Positions 18,927-26,353 of a stretch of 64,000 bases of DNA are shown here, piece after piece; the stretch's first letter is position 1; each line of letters opens with the position of its first letter. This DNA is from Pirellulaceae bacterium. GTDB lineage: Bacteria; Planctomycetota; Planctomycetia; Pirellulales; Pirellulaceae. The notes under the pieces are model-generated. The model was not told where the DNA came from, did no database searches, and saw nothing but the letters and a program-made list of their open reading frames with translations. The position numbers were made by a program, and so were the translations under genes. Where the stretch lies: NCBI GenBank assembly GCA_019636375.1, contig JAHBXS010000003.1, positions 186,001 through 250,000 of the forward strand, given 5' to 3'.

Positions 18927-18950
18927 TAGCTTTTCACTCCGTGAAAAAGC
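18927..18950. repeat. Right half of intron-split two-hairpin repeat
   Basis: Contains tagc followed by ttttcactccgtgaaaa and agc. This is the 5' exon of the intron: on the minus strand the hairpin with 7-base arms ends four bases before the splice site. Confidence 0.9.
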
Positions 18951-18981
18951 GGACGAACCGAGGGAACACGCCTCGGCAAGC

Positions 18982-19058
18982 CACTTGGAATAAGTGATTC
19001 GCCAAAGCGCGAATAGGTTATGTTTCAACGACGATCTCGTCGGTTACCATTTTGGTAA
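18982..19058. repeat. Run of four short perfect hairpins
   Basis: Consecutive palindromes: CACTT-GGAAT-AAGTG (18982-18996), ATTCGC-CAAAGC-GCGAAT (18997-19014), CGACGA-tc-TCGTCG (19029-19042) and TTACC-ATTTT-GGTAA (19044-19058). All have 5- or 6-base arms and short centres. With the hairpin at 18931-18947 they make five in about 130 bp. No coding function is apparent. Confidence 0.75.
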
Positions 19059-19196
19059 GAGATGTTGGGTAAAAGATGGACATGCTCGGGGGCTCTTGAT
19101 TGATTACGAACAACGAGCAATGAAGTACGGCTTGCCTAGTAATTTTTGGAGAAACCGACGCGCGCAACATCTTTTACCCAACATCTTTTACCAAAA
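19050..19196. repeat. 29-bp inverted repeat pair
   Basis: Arms at 19050-19078 and 19168-19196 are reverse complements with one mismatch; each arm has two GGTAARAGATG-like units 14 bases apart. They enclose 89 bp without a gene. The layout resembles a small non-autonomous element, but no target duplication was recognised. Confidence 0.7.
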
Positions 19197-19232
19197 AGAT
19201 TCTCTGGAATTCGCGTATTGGATATGCCTAGT

Positions 19233-19341
19233 GCCGTGAATTGTAAGTTCCGTCCCAGATAACCTCCCATAAATCCTTCTTTAAAAGGCATCGCTTGCGA
19301 AATTCTCGGGATAATGCGTGGCGTAGAAATTTCATTTCGCG
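19233..19341 (+). repeat. 109-bp direct repeat, copy B
   Basis: Second copy of 16691-16799, same orientation, about 88 percent identical. Just beyond it, 19389-19421 is an inverted copy (29 of 33 bases) of the module at 16653-16685 that lies left of copy A. The repeat pair thus encloses the intron and the hairpin cluster. Confidence 0.8.
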
Positions 19342-19421
19342 TCACAAGCCTCCGGTTCTAACACTCGATTGAAAAAACCGGGTGCCAACGCACTGCGGTT
19401 GATAAAGGTGGCGCTGTCCAA

Positions 19422-20393
19422 CTAACATCCTGCCTCGTGAAGGTGATCGATTTCGATCGCCACGAGCTGATCGAGGATGCTTCCGACGGTTGGCCTCGCG
19501 ACGGCGTTTTTCTCTAGCATTCGCAGAATAAGATGCTGTAGCGATCCTGGAGTTCGGCCGTTCGCGAGCGGATGAGGAGATGGCATGAGCGTCTGTTGAG
19601 CCATTGCGATCTTCGCCAACTCTTGTTCCCAAAAGTTTGCAGACGCTTGCTCTTTCTTGTTGCCAGGATTGGGCTTCAGTTTTGTGCCGATCGGGACTGG
19701 CCAGGCCCCCGAAAACAACCAGTACAAAACCATTCCCAAACTGTACACGTCTGCCGCAGGCTGAGCCCTGTAATCTGTGGCGAACGTCTCGGGTGCGCGG
19801 GCCATCACGTCGGCCAAAGTCTCGCGGGGGAGAAGGCAAGGCTGCCCAAATCGTTGCGACGAAGCCCAGCCGAGAATGGTGACATGCCCCCCTTCATCGA
19901 CAAGGATTTTATGCGGGGAAAGCCCCAAGTGGACTTGCCCCCGATGATGAGTCGTATGGATTGCTTCCGCAATTTGGCGGGCAATCCACAGTCGTCGCGA
20001 AAGACTGCCACGCTCGACACACGACCAATTAACTTTTGAGAGAGCTTCCCCCGCAACAAACGGCTCAACGATAAAAAATGGAATCGCATCCAGTTCCGCA
20101 TCCAGCACTGGGGGAATACAGCGATGCGAAACCGAATCGTGCAACAGCACTCGACGAGCAAGGCGATCAATGGCGGCTTGCTGTCGTTCCTCGGACAGGT
20201 CGCGATTAACCGTTTTGAGCAGGTAATTGCCACGTTGGTTGGTTCGCGTTCCCAACGGATGCACCAAATACGACGTCAACCATCGCCCGGCTCGAAAGGG
20301 TCCTTCGGAGCGCCAACAACCGAACTTGATCAACGGCGGCAGCACCACGGGACCCACGCCACTCGTAAGACTTGTAAAAAACTCAATTGACAT
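19422..20393 (-). CDS. Protein kinase-like protein, probable pseudokinase
   Basis: A 323-residue protein with a Ser/Thr kinase fold. The ATP-anchoring Lys is plausible at K60 (YLLKTV), APE is present (residues 200-202) and the ADVYSLG helix F Asp is kept (about 215). The catalytic loop HRDLKPxN reads HLGLSPHK (155-162), so the catalytic Asp, the Lys and the metal-binding Asn are all lost, and DFG reads LGW (174-176). Phosphotransfer is therefore unlikely; a scaffold or sensor role is possible. No membrane segment was seen. It stands alone, convergent to nothing, with a repeat module starting right at its stop codon. Confidence 0.85.
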   Translation of the reverse strand: MSIEFFTSLTSGVGPVVLPPLIKFGCWRSEGPFRAGRWLTSYLVHPLGTRTNQRGNYLLKTVNRDLSEERQQAAIDRLARRVLLHDSVSHRCIPPVLDAELDAIPFFIVEPFVAGEALSKVNWSCVERGSLSRRLWIARQIAEAIHTTHHRGQVHLGLSPHKILVDEGGHVTILGWASSQRFGQPCLLPRETLADVMARAPETFATDYRAQPAADVYSLGMVLYWLFSGAWPVPIGTKLKPNPGNKKEQASANFWEQELAKIAMAQQTLMPSPHPLANGRTPGSLQHLILRMLEKNAVARPTVGSILDQLVAIEIDHLHEAGC

Positions 20394-21044
20394 AGGAGGG
20401 TGTCGAAAAACCTAGAAGTACTCAAAAACACATACACAGAATTCGCACAATGGCCCGCATGAAGTTTCTATTCGGAACAGCTTAACGCGCCAAAACAATT
20501 GCCCCTTAAAAATGACGGAAGTACAACTTGATACCGCCGAACCGATTGATGAAGAATTCCTAAAGTGATTTTTATGCCCTCATCGTCGAAACGAAACGCA
20601 TAACCCGTCTCTGAAGTACTCGTCTGCATTTGTCGTAGGATCTGTTTCCGGTCGTCGCAGTTGGCGGTGTTCGAAACGAATACATGCTTGATCAAACTGA
20701 GTCCAACAGAAGGCTTGTTGAACGGACCAGGTAGCGAGCAGGCAATCCGGTGAGCGGGAAGTGAGTTGAGCCGGTTGATGTGTTGAGCGGGAGATTTGTT
20801 GAGAGTCAGGTGTGTTGAGCGGGCGGGACGCCCGCGATCCCGGGAACGCGGGGGTCTCGCCCGCAGAGCTTCCCCGCCGGTCGGATTCGCTAGCAAATTC
20901 CGCCTTTGGCAATTACGCCGGATTTGCTAAGGTTCGGCGGTCTGGAGGATAGCGCAAACCCCAGTGGGCGTTTTCGTTTGAGTCACACAAGAGGTGTGTC
21001 CCCTCCGATGACAACTCCTGTTTTTCCGCAAGGAGGCGGAAATC
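20394..21044. other. Long intergenic region with tandem and GC-rich repeats
   Basis: No gene supported. It contains four GTTGAG-initiated units at 20765, 20782, 20798 and 20814 (16-17 bp period), the GC-rich hairpin at 20819-20864, and a second inverted repeat with arms tagcaaat (20891-20898) and atttgcta (20922-20929). Minus-strand frames across it are low-complexity and repeat-derived. Confidence 0.7.
20765..20864. repeat. GTTGAG tandem repeat leading into a GC-rich hairpin
   Basis: An imperfect 16-bp tandem repeat (four units beginning gttgag) runs directly into a hairpin with 18-base arms (20819-20836 and 20847-20864, two mismatches) and a ten-base loop atcccgggaa. No T-tract follows on either strand, so it is not a standard intrinsic terminator. 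Confidence 0.75.
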
Positions 21045-22403
21045 ATGCTCAAGAAGAGCCCCCTATCCCTGCTCAGTTTGCCGGTGCTGTTGATGCTGGC
21101 GGCCCTCTATGGTTGTCACGCCAAAGACCTTGAGAAATTTAAAAAGGACCAGTGGCAACAAGCGGTTGAGATCGTCCAGCAACAACTGGGGACCAGTCAA
21201 GAGAACCAAGCATCAACGAGTCCTTCGTCCAGTAGTCAAACGCAACCAACTTGGACCGGTTACGGTGGTTCTGGTCCTGTCGCTCCGATCCAAGTCGGCT
21301 TTCCATCCCAACCTACCCCAACCTTCCCAAACCAACCGAACGCGGCAAATAACCTTGCCCTCTGGCAACCTGCGCCGCCAAATTCAGTCCGCGAGGGGTT
21401 ACGCCATTTCCCTGTCCCGCAAGATGGCTCCAAAGGCTTCGGGTTTCCCGGTGTCGATCGTCGCCCGATGGCAGGTCAGTGGCTGGGTGCCGACCAACGC
21501 GGACAATGGTTCGTCACAACTCCCCAAACCAACTGGGGCCAACACACGTTTCGAGTCCCCTTCGACGATCGCTGCCTGATCATGGGAACGTTTAATATTC
21601 AAACCTTTGGGCGCTCAAAATTAGGGAACCCGAGTGTGATGCAAATCATCGTCGAGATGATCCGCCGCTTCGATTTGATTGCCATCCAAGAACTCCGCTC
21701 CACCGAGCAACACATCATTCCCGCACTCGTCGAGATGCTGAACGCCAACGGCCTGGAATATGGTTTTTGGGTCGGTGAAAGATTGGGACATACGGTCAGC
21801 AAGGAACAATACGTCTACATTTACGACACCAAAAAATTGCGGTTGCTTGACGAACCTTTCTCAGTCCCCACAAAAACGGCAATGCATCGTATCCCGCTGG
21901 CCGCTTGGTTCCAAGTGATTACTTTGCCTCCCGAGCAGGCGTTTACTTTTTGCATGTTAAACGTCCACACCGATCCCGATGAAGTTAAACCCAGCAATCG
22001 CTCTCAAAACGAACTCCAAGCCATCGGCGAGGCCGTCGCGTATGCCAAAGCCAGAATCCCCCAAGAAGACGACTTCATTGTCCTTGGTGATTTCAACGCA
22101 CCCACTGAATTTATGGCTCCGAATTTTCCCTGGTTTGAACGAGGGCGGTACATTGTGCGGGAAAACTGGGTAACGAACGTGAGAGAGAATCGCAACTACG
22201 ATAACATTGTCTTTGACGAACGTCACACCAGTGAGTGGGACGGTCGCGGGGGTGTCTTCAATTTTCTTCGTGAGTTTCAACTCAGCTTGGAAGACGCATT
22301 GACCGTTTCCGACCATTTCCCCGTATGGGCAACATTCTCAATTTTCGAAGACGCTTACGCCCAACAAGTCGCCAATCTTCCTCCAGCAGGTGCTCCGCGA
22401 TAA
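21045..22403 (+). CDS. Endonuclease/exonuclease/phosphatase-family lipoprotein
   Basis: A 452-residue protein. AAGGAGG lies just upstream of the ATG. The N-terminus has a hydrophobic segment ending in LYGC, making C24 a likely lipidation site; residues 30-165 are low-complexity, rich in Gln, Pro and Ser. From about residue 180 comes a DNase-I-like fold: MGTFNIQTFG (Asn), IAIQELRS (metal-binding Glu), LNVHTDP, VLGDFNAP (Asp/Asn pair) and the terminal SDHFPV with the catalytic His. It would act outside the cytoplasmic membrane as a metal-dependent nuclease or phosphodiesterase; substrate unknown. A palindromic repeat begins five bases after the stop. Confidence 0.87.
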   Translation: MLKKSPLSLLSLPVLLMLAALYGCHAKDLEKFKKDQWQQAVEIVQQQLGTSQENQASTSPSSSSQTQPTWTGYGGSGPVAPIQVGFPSQPTPTFPNQPNAANNLALWQPAPPNSVREGLRHFPVPQDGSKGFGFPGVDRRPMAGQWLGADQRGQWFVTTPQTNWGQHTFRVPFDDRCLIMGTFNIQTFGRSKLGNPSVMQIIVEMIRRFDLIAIQELRSTEQHIIPALVEMLNANGLEYGFWVGERLGHTVSKEQYVYIYDTKKLRLLDEPFSVPTKTAMHRIPLAAWFQVITLPPEQAFTFCMLNVHTDPDEVKPSNRSQNELQAIGEAVAYAKARIPQEDDFIVLGDFNAPTEFMAPNFPWFERGRYIVRENWVTNVRENRNYDNIVFDERHTSEWDGRGGVFNFLREFQLSLEDALTVSDHFPVWATFSIFEDAYAQQVANLPPAGAPR

Positions 22404-22407
22404 TCGC

Positions 22408-22452
22408 CTTTTCACGGAGTGAAAAGCCACGTAGCCGTTCACTCCATGAACG
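22408..22452. repeat. Two-hairpin palindromic repeat
   Basis: ttttcacggagtgaaaa (22409-22425), spacer gccacgtagcc, gttcactccatgaac (22437-22451). It is the same unit as at 26233-26278 in opposite orientation with a few changes, directly after the stop of the lipoprotein gene. Another hairpin CTACG-TTTCG-CGTAG follows at 22493-22507. Confidence 0.85.
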
Positions 22453-22547
22453 AGCGCCGAATCTAACCCTGCCTCAAAAGCAACGCACCAAACTACGTTT
22501 CGCGTAGTGAAGTAGAGCAGTTAACCGCTTCCCCGCTGGTCTTCCGC

Positions 22548-23819
22548 CTAGCGTCGCTCGAACTGTATGTTTGCAAAATCTAAAAACCGTTGCCAGTCCT
22601 CTGCATTCAAACTGTGCTGGCCGCGTCGAATGTGATAACCGGTCGCCCCGGCGATTCGTGGTTGCTCGAGCGGGGGCATTTCTGAATCACTCATTGAGTC
22701 GATCTGCAAGAGCTTGAACACCGGCGACGCTGCTACCAACGACAAATACTCTCCGCGCGGATCGGCCCATAGGTCTTCGTCAGCACTCGCGACATAGATG
22801 GCTCTCGGCGCGATCAGGGCCATCAAAAGATGCTGGTCGATAGGCAACTCCTCTTCACGTCCGGCATAGCTCGCGAACTTGGGGACAAACCAATGCGGGA
22901 ACACGCTGGTGATTCGCCCAACGGTTTCACCATAGTTCCGTCGCGACAGCGATGCACCACCGCATCCCGATTGATTGCTGTAGGCGATCGCAAATCGAGG
23001 GTCTTCGGCGACAGCCCACAACGCCGTTTTTCCTCCTCGCGAGTGCCCCACCACGGCGACTTGTCGAGCGTCGACTTTTTCCAAAGTTTCCAAATAGTCC
23101 AGCACTCGACTTGCCCCCCAGCCCCACGCCGACAAACTCCGCCAGGCGTCGTCTTCGGGCGCGTTTCCCGCTGCGAAGAAGGCTCGGATTCCTGTGGCGT
23201 ATCCGTCCGCGCGGTCGGGGTCCAGATCCGAAGTGAAAAACGAAGCTGTGGCATAACCCCGTTCGACCAAGTCGGCAACCGGCCAAAATTCGTCAGTCTC
23301 ATCGCGTAGTTTTTCTACGGGAATGCGATAGCGGTTGTTTATAAACACGACAGCAGGGACTAGGCGACTGGCTTCTGTTGGGAGAACCAGCTCGAACTCC
23401 AAAGAAAATTCTCGATCGTCGATCCCAATCACCATGCGAATGGTTTGTGCGGTCGCTTGGCCATCGCAAATCGGAGTTGGAACATCGAGCGGCTCGTAGC
23501 GGATGTTCGCCTCTGTCGTCGGTCGGCGTCCGTATACATGCTCTCGAAACAGTTCCAGTAACTCAGGTCGCTGCTTTGTGTACCAACCTTCGGCGGTCGT
23601 GATCGGATCGCCGTTTTGCAACAGCAGCGGATCGGGGAGCTGGTAGTCGGGAACGCGGTCTTCGAGGTAGTTAAAGGTTGATTGCTGGGCCATCAGAGCC
23701 TGAACTCGCTCGACTGGAGCCTGCCAACTTGAAATTTCATCCTGAGCCATTCCACACCCCGCGTCGCTGTACACCACGAGACCAACCCAAATCGCACTGA
23801 TGAATACTTGTTTACACAT
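22548..23819 (-). CDS. Secreted alpha/beta hydrolase, glucuronoyl-esterase (CE15)-like
   Basis: A 423-residue protein with an N-terminal secretion signal (about 25 residues) and a strong GGAGG ribosome site. The nucleophile elbow is VVGHSRGGKTALW (S260), close to the GxSRxGK motif of CE15 enzymes; NQSGCGGASLSRR and PHWF follow, as in that family, and the catalytic His is likely H402 in GQHSLNAEDW. APRAIYVASADEDLWADP is also family-like. CE15 enzymes hydrolyse esters between glucuronic acid and lignin alcohols; a related bond in algal or plant glycan is the likely substrate, periplasmic or outside the cell. Acetyl-xylan esterase activity is an alternative. Confidence 0.82.
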   Translation of the reverse strand: MCKQVFISAIWVGLVVYSDAGCGMAQDEISSWQAPVERVQALMAQQSTFNYLEDRVPDYQLPDPLLLQNGDPITTAEGWYTKQRPELLELFREHVYGRRPTTEANIRYEPLDVPTPICDGQATAQTIRMVIGIDDREFSLEFELVLPTEASRLVPAVVFINNRYRIPVEKLRDETDEFWPVADLVERGYATASFFTSDLDPDRADGYATGIRAFFAAGNAPEDDAWRSLSAWGWGASRVLDYLETLEKVDARQVAVVGHSRGGKTALWAVAEDPRFAIAYSNQSGCGGASLSRRNYGETVGRITSVFPHWFVPKFASYAGREEELPIDQHLLMALIAPRAIYVASADEDLWADPRGEYLSLVAASPVFKLLQIDSMSDSEMPPLEQPRIAGATGYHIRRGQHSLNAEDWQRFLDFANIQFERR

Positions 23820-23879
23820 ATTGCCTTCCTCCGCTAGAATTTTAACTCATTGGATCACCAATCAACACAGGAGCAAAAT

Positions 23880-24506
23880 ATGGGCCAACACGATCCGCGA
23901 GTGGACGCTTACATCGCCAAGGCTGCTGAGTTCGCGCGGCCGATTTTGGCACGGCTGAGAGAACTGGTCCATCGTGGCTGCCCTGAAGTCAGCGAGACGA
24001 TCAAATGGGGGATGCCAGCGTTTGAATACAAAGGCCCCTTTTGTGGCATGGCTGCGTTCAAGCAGCACGCGGCGTTTGGATTTTGGAAAGCAGCGATATT
24101 ATTTGCGGATGAACAAGCCGACGAGCCAGGGCAAAAAACACTGACTTGGGGAGCCCCCGGTCGCGCGGCCATCCCCGCCAAAATCACCAGCGTCGACGAC
24201 TTGCCATCCGACGCGAAAATTTTGGCCCTCATCAAGCGAGCGAAGAAACTCAACGACCAAGGGGTCAAGGTCCCCAAGGAGAAATCCAGCAAGGCCCCAC
24301 TCCCCGTCCCCGCCGATTTTCAAAAGCTCTTGAACAAAAACAAGACCGCCAAGCAGAACTTCGAAAAATTCTCGCCGTCCGCCAAACGCGAATACCTCGA
24401 ATGGATCACCGAAGCCAAACGCGAGGAAACTCGCCAGTCCCGCATGACCACCGCCATCGTATGGATCGCCGAAGGCAAAACCCGGAACTGGAAATATCAA
24501 AAGTAA
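23880..24506 (+). CDS. DUF1801 / YdeI-OmpD-associated domain protein
   Basis: A 208-residue protein; the ATG at 23880 has AGGAG six bases upstream and is preferred over a TTG 30 bases earlier. The N-terminal part (DAYIAKAAEFARPILARLRELV, ETIKWGMPAFEYKG, MAAFKQHAAFGFWK) matches the DUF1801 fold. The C-terminal part (PVPADFQKLLNKNKTAKQNF, SAKREYLEWITEAKREETRQ) matches the OmdA/YdeI-type module. Probably a small cytoplasmic protein; biochemical role of the family is not established. It starts 60 bases from the divergent esterase gene. Confidence 0.85.
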   Translation: MGQHDPRVDAYIAKAAEFARPILARLRELVHRGCPEVSETIKWGMPAFEYKGPFCGMAAFKQHAAFGFWKAAILFADEQADEPGQKTLTWGAPGRAAIPAKITSVDDLPSDAKILALIKRAKKLNDQGVKVPKEKSSKAPLPVPADFQKLLNKNKTAKQNFEKFSPSAKREYLEWITEAKREETRQSRMTTAIVWIAEGKTRNWKYQK

Positions 24507-24568
24507 ATGGGGCTTTGATCACTTCAGAAATTACCGATGCAGATTGCTGCGGTCAAAAATTTCCACCT

Positions 24569-24862
24569 TTACCATTCCAAATTCTCTAAGTTTTCGAGTT
24601 GGGTGAGTGCTTCTTGATAGGCAACCGCTTCGAGTATTGTTCCCACCAGTAGTCCGTCGAGCGTTTTCAACTCCGTGTCGCCCCAGGTTTCCGCCTGAGA
24701 TCGGAGGTTTACAATGGCGGCATTCACGGACTCCGTCCAGTCGCTGACCAAGCGCGTCAAGTTCTTTTCAACCTCCCAAGGGACTCGCCCCACGACATGC
24801 CGCCGGAAAATTCCTCCGAACAGAGTCGGCGGCAACTGGGAAATTTCCGCCCATTTTTTCAA
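24569..24862 (-). pseudogene. Possible 3' gene remnant
   Basis: A 97-codon frame (FGGIFRRHVVGRVPWEVEKN, LRSQAETWGDTELKTLDGL) with protein-like composition, opening just after a stop with a TTG start and no ribosome site. A second minus-strand frame immediately upstream (around 24860-24983) also has protein-like residues (WKKEVKCRRDIEKMG), consistent with one frameshift between them. It may be the remains of a longer gene; family not recognised. It could also be a chance frame. Confidence 0.35.
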
Positions 24863-24971
24863 TATCGCGACGACATTTCACTTCTTTTTTCCAGAATCCA
24901 GATTTTTCGGGAATAATCAAAGCTTCTTGGTGTACTTCAATTCCGGAAAACTTGCAGTCTGGCAGAGGCGG

Positions 24972-25490
24972 ATGGACCAGCAATCACAGAACGAACGGCG
25001 CTTGATCGAGTCGGCCATCGAGGCGTATGCCGATTCGATGTTCCGAGTCGCCTTTCGTTTGCTGGGCAGCCGTGAACAGGCCGAAGAAGTCGTCCAAGAG
25101 ACGTGGATCGGAGCTTGGAAAAACACCAGCCAACTGCGAGACCCCAGCCAAATCAAAAGCTGGTTGTTCGGCATCCTGCGAAACCAATGTTACACGTCGG
25201 TCAAACGAACTCGTCGTATACCCCAACGATTCGAATGCCTGAACGAACCAATCGATCATCACGACAACGCCAATGAATTGCAACAACAAGTACAACAGGC
25301 GATCCAAAACCTGGACGAAGATCAACGCTTGCCGATTCTCTTGGTCAGCATGGAAGGCTGGACAACTCAAGAGGCCGCCGACTTTTTGCAAATCCCCTTG
25401 GGAACTGTCTTGTCTCGTTTACATCGCGGGCGACAGCGACTCAAAGACATTTTAAGCCGAGAACTTGAACTCGATCAGCAACCCGAATGA
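24972..25490 (+). CDS. ECF-type RNA polymerase sigma factor
   Basis: A 172-residue sigma-70 family protein. Region 2 covers about residues 15-80 (FRVAFRLLGSREQAEEVVQET, WIGAW, KSWLFGILRNQCY) and region 4 about 110-160 (LPILLVSMEGWTTQEAADFL, GTVLSRLHRGRQRLKDIL). ATG at 24972 follows a GAGG; an upstream extension in frame would overlap poor sequence. The stop overlaps the next ATG (ATGA, 25487-25490), so the sigma factor and the membrane protein downstream are co-translated, as sigma/anti-sigma pairs usually are. Confidence 0.92.
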   Translation: MDQQSQNERRLIESAIEAYADSMFRVAFRLLGSREQAEEVVQETWIGAWKNTSQLRDPSQIKSWLFGILRNQCYTSVKRTRRIPQRFECLNEPIDHHDNANELQQQVQQAIQNLDEDQRLPILLVSMEGWTTQEAADFLQIPLGTVLSRLHRGRQRLKDILSRELELDQQPE

Positions 25491-26140
25491 AACCCAACGA
25501 CAATCAACTCGACGAACTCCTCCGCGACGTACCGTTGCCAGATGACTGGCACGCGCGTCTCAAGGGACTATTAAACGAACAAACGCCAGCGACGCCCGAG
25601 TCACTTGGCACCATCGAGCAGTCCAACGATCTCGACTTGCGATCGACACGGGAAACCGGGCGAGGCATTCGGTGGCGTTGGAGCGTTGCGGCTTCGCTCC
25701 TTTTGGCGATTGCCGCCGGTGCCCTTTGGTTAAACTATCCGAGGACTACCGTCGTCCAGAACGTTCCGCACGAACCCGCTAAGACCGAAACGCCGTTCGA
25801 CGATGGAGCTATTGCAGAAGCCAACGCCCGTCATGCAGAGTTGCAACGAATCGACGAAGAAATCGCCAATTTGGAACGGAAACTGGCCGAGTCCCAAGCA
25901 GCTTGGGAGGCCAAGCAAGCTCGTTGGCTGTCCGAAAAAATTACGGAACTGGAGCAGTCGCGTGAAATGGCAGAGCCCTCCGATCTTCCTGGGCTGACTC
26001 TGGTGCTCGCCGCCGAAACAGCGATGATGTCTGGGCTATCTGCCGAATTCGTCAAACCCGATTTGCACCGCGTTGTCGAACGGTTCCCCAATACGCCCAG
26101 CGCCGAACGCGCAACAGAAATTTTGATGGGTTTGAACTGA
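25487..26140 (+). CDS. Membrane protein, candidate anti-sigma factor
   Basis: A 217-residue protein: a cytoplasmic N-terminus of about 60 residues with a helical LDELLRDVPLPDDWHARL motif, one membrane segment (about 66-84), then an extracytoplasmic coiled coil (about 105-160, LQRIDEEIANLERKLAESQ) and a short C-terminal helical part (VVERFPNTPSAERATEIL). The position and overlap with the ECF gene suggest an anti-sigma factor, but there is no His-x3-Cys-x2-Cys zinc motif and no cysteine at all. Function therefore rests on context. Confidence 0.7.
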   Translation: MKPNDNQLDELLRDVPLPDDWHARLKGLLNEQTPATPESLGTIEQSNDLDLRSTRETGRGIRWRWSVAASLLLAIAAGALWLNYPRTTVVQNVPHEPAKTETPFDDGAIAEANARHAELQRIDEEIANLERKLAESQAAWEAKQARWLSEKITELEQSREMAEPSDLPGLTLVLAAETAMMSGLSAEFVKPDLHRVVERFPNTPSAERATEILMGLN

Positions 26141-26200
26141 TGAGACGACGAGGCTGAATCGATGCGACTAAACAGAAATCAAGCATTGCTAGACGGCTAC

Positions 26201-26278
26201 GTTCACGGAGTGAACGGCCACGTACTACCACTGTTCACGGAGTGAACGGCTACGTAGCTTTTCACTCCGTGAAAAAGC
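26201..26278. repeat. Palindromic repeat, one and a half units, with intact intron target
   Basis: A single hairpin gttcacggagtgaac (26201-26215) precedes a full two-hairpin unit at 26233-26278: gttcacggagtgaac, spacer ggctacgtagc-like, then ttttcactccgtgaaaa. The full unit equals the rejoined flanks of the group II intron at all 46 bases, so it is an unoccupied copy of that insertion site. It lies between the sigma/membrane protein pair and the coiled-coil gene. Confidence 0.92.
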
Positions 26279-26353
26279 TCCTCAGTTCTGAGCTCGAAAA
26301 CCGAACAACCAAATTCAATCACAAACTCCCCTTCTTCTTTTGAAAGGAAACCG

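Noticed and set aside
18931..19196. Possible CRISPR array
   Set aside because: The palindromes differ from each other and there are no equal-length spacers or direct repeats of CRISPR type; no cas genes are present.
19050..19196. Complete small insertion element
   Set aside because: The 29-bp inverted arms lack a recognisable target duplication and contain no gene, so mobility cannot be claimed.
18502..19239. Plus-strand frames right of and across the intron
   Set aside because: They are antisense to the intron RNA or cover hairpins and the inverted repeat.
20468..20912. Two overlapping minus-strand frames upstream of the lipoprotein gene
   Set aside because: They lie over tandem and GC-rich inverted repeats, with Arg/Ser/Pro-biased composition and no ribosome site.
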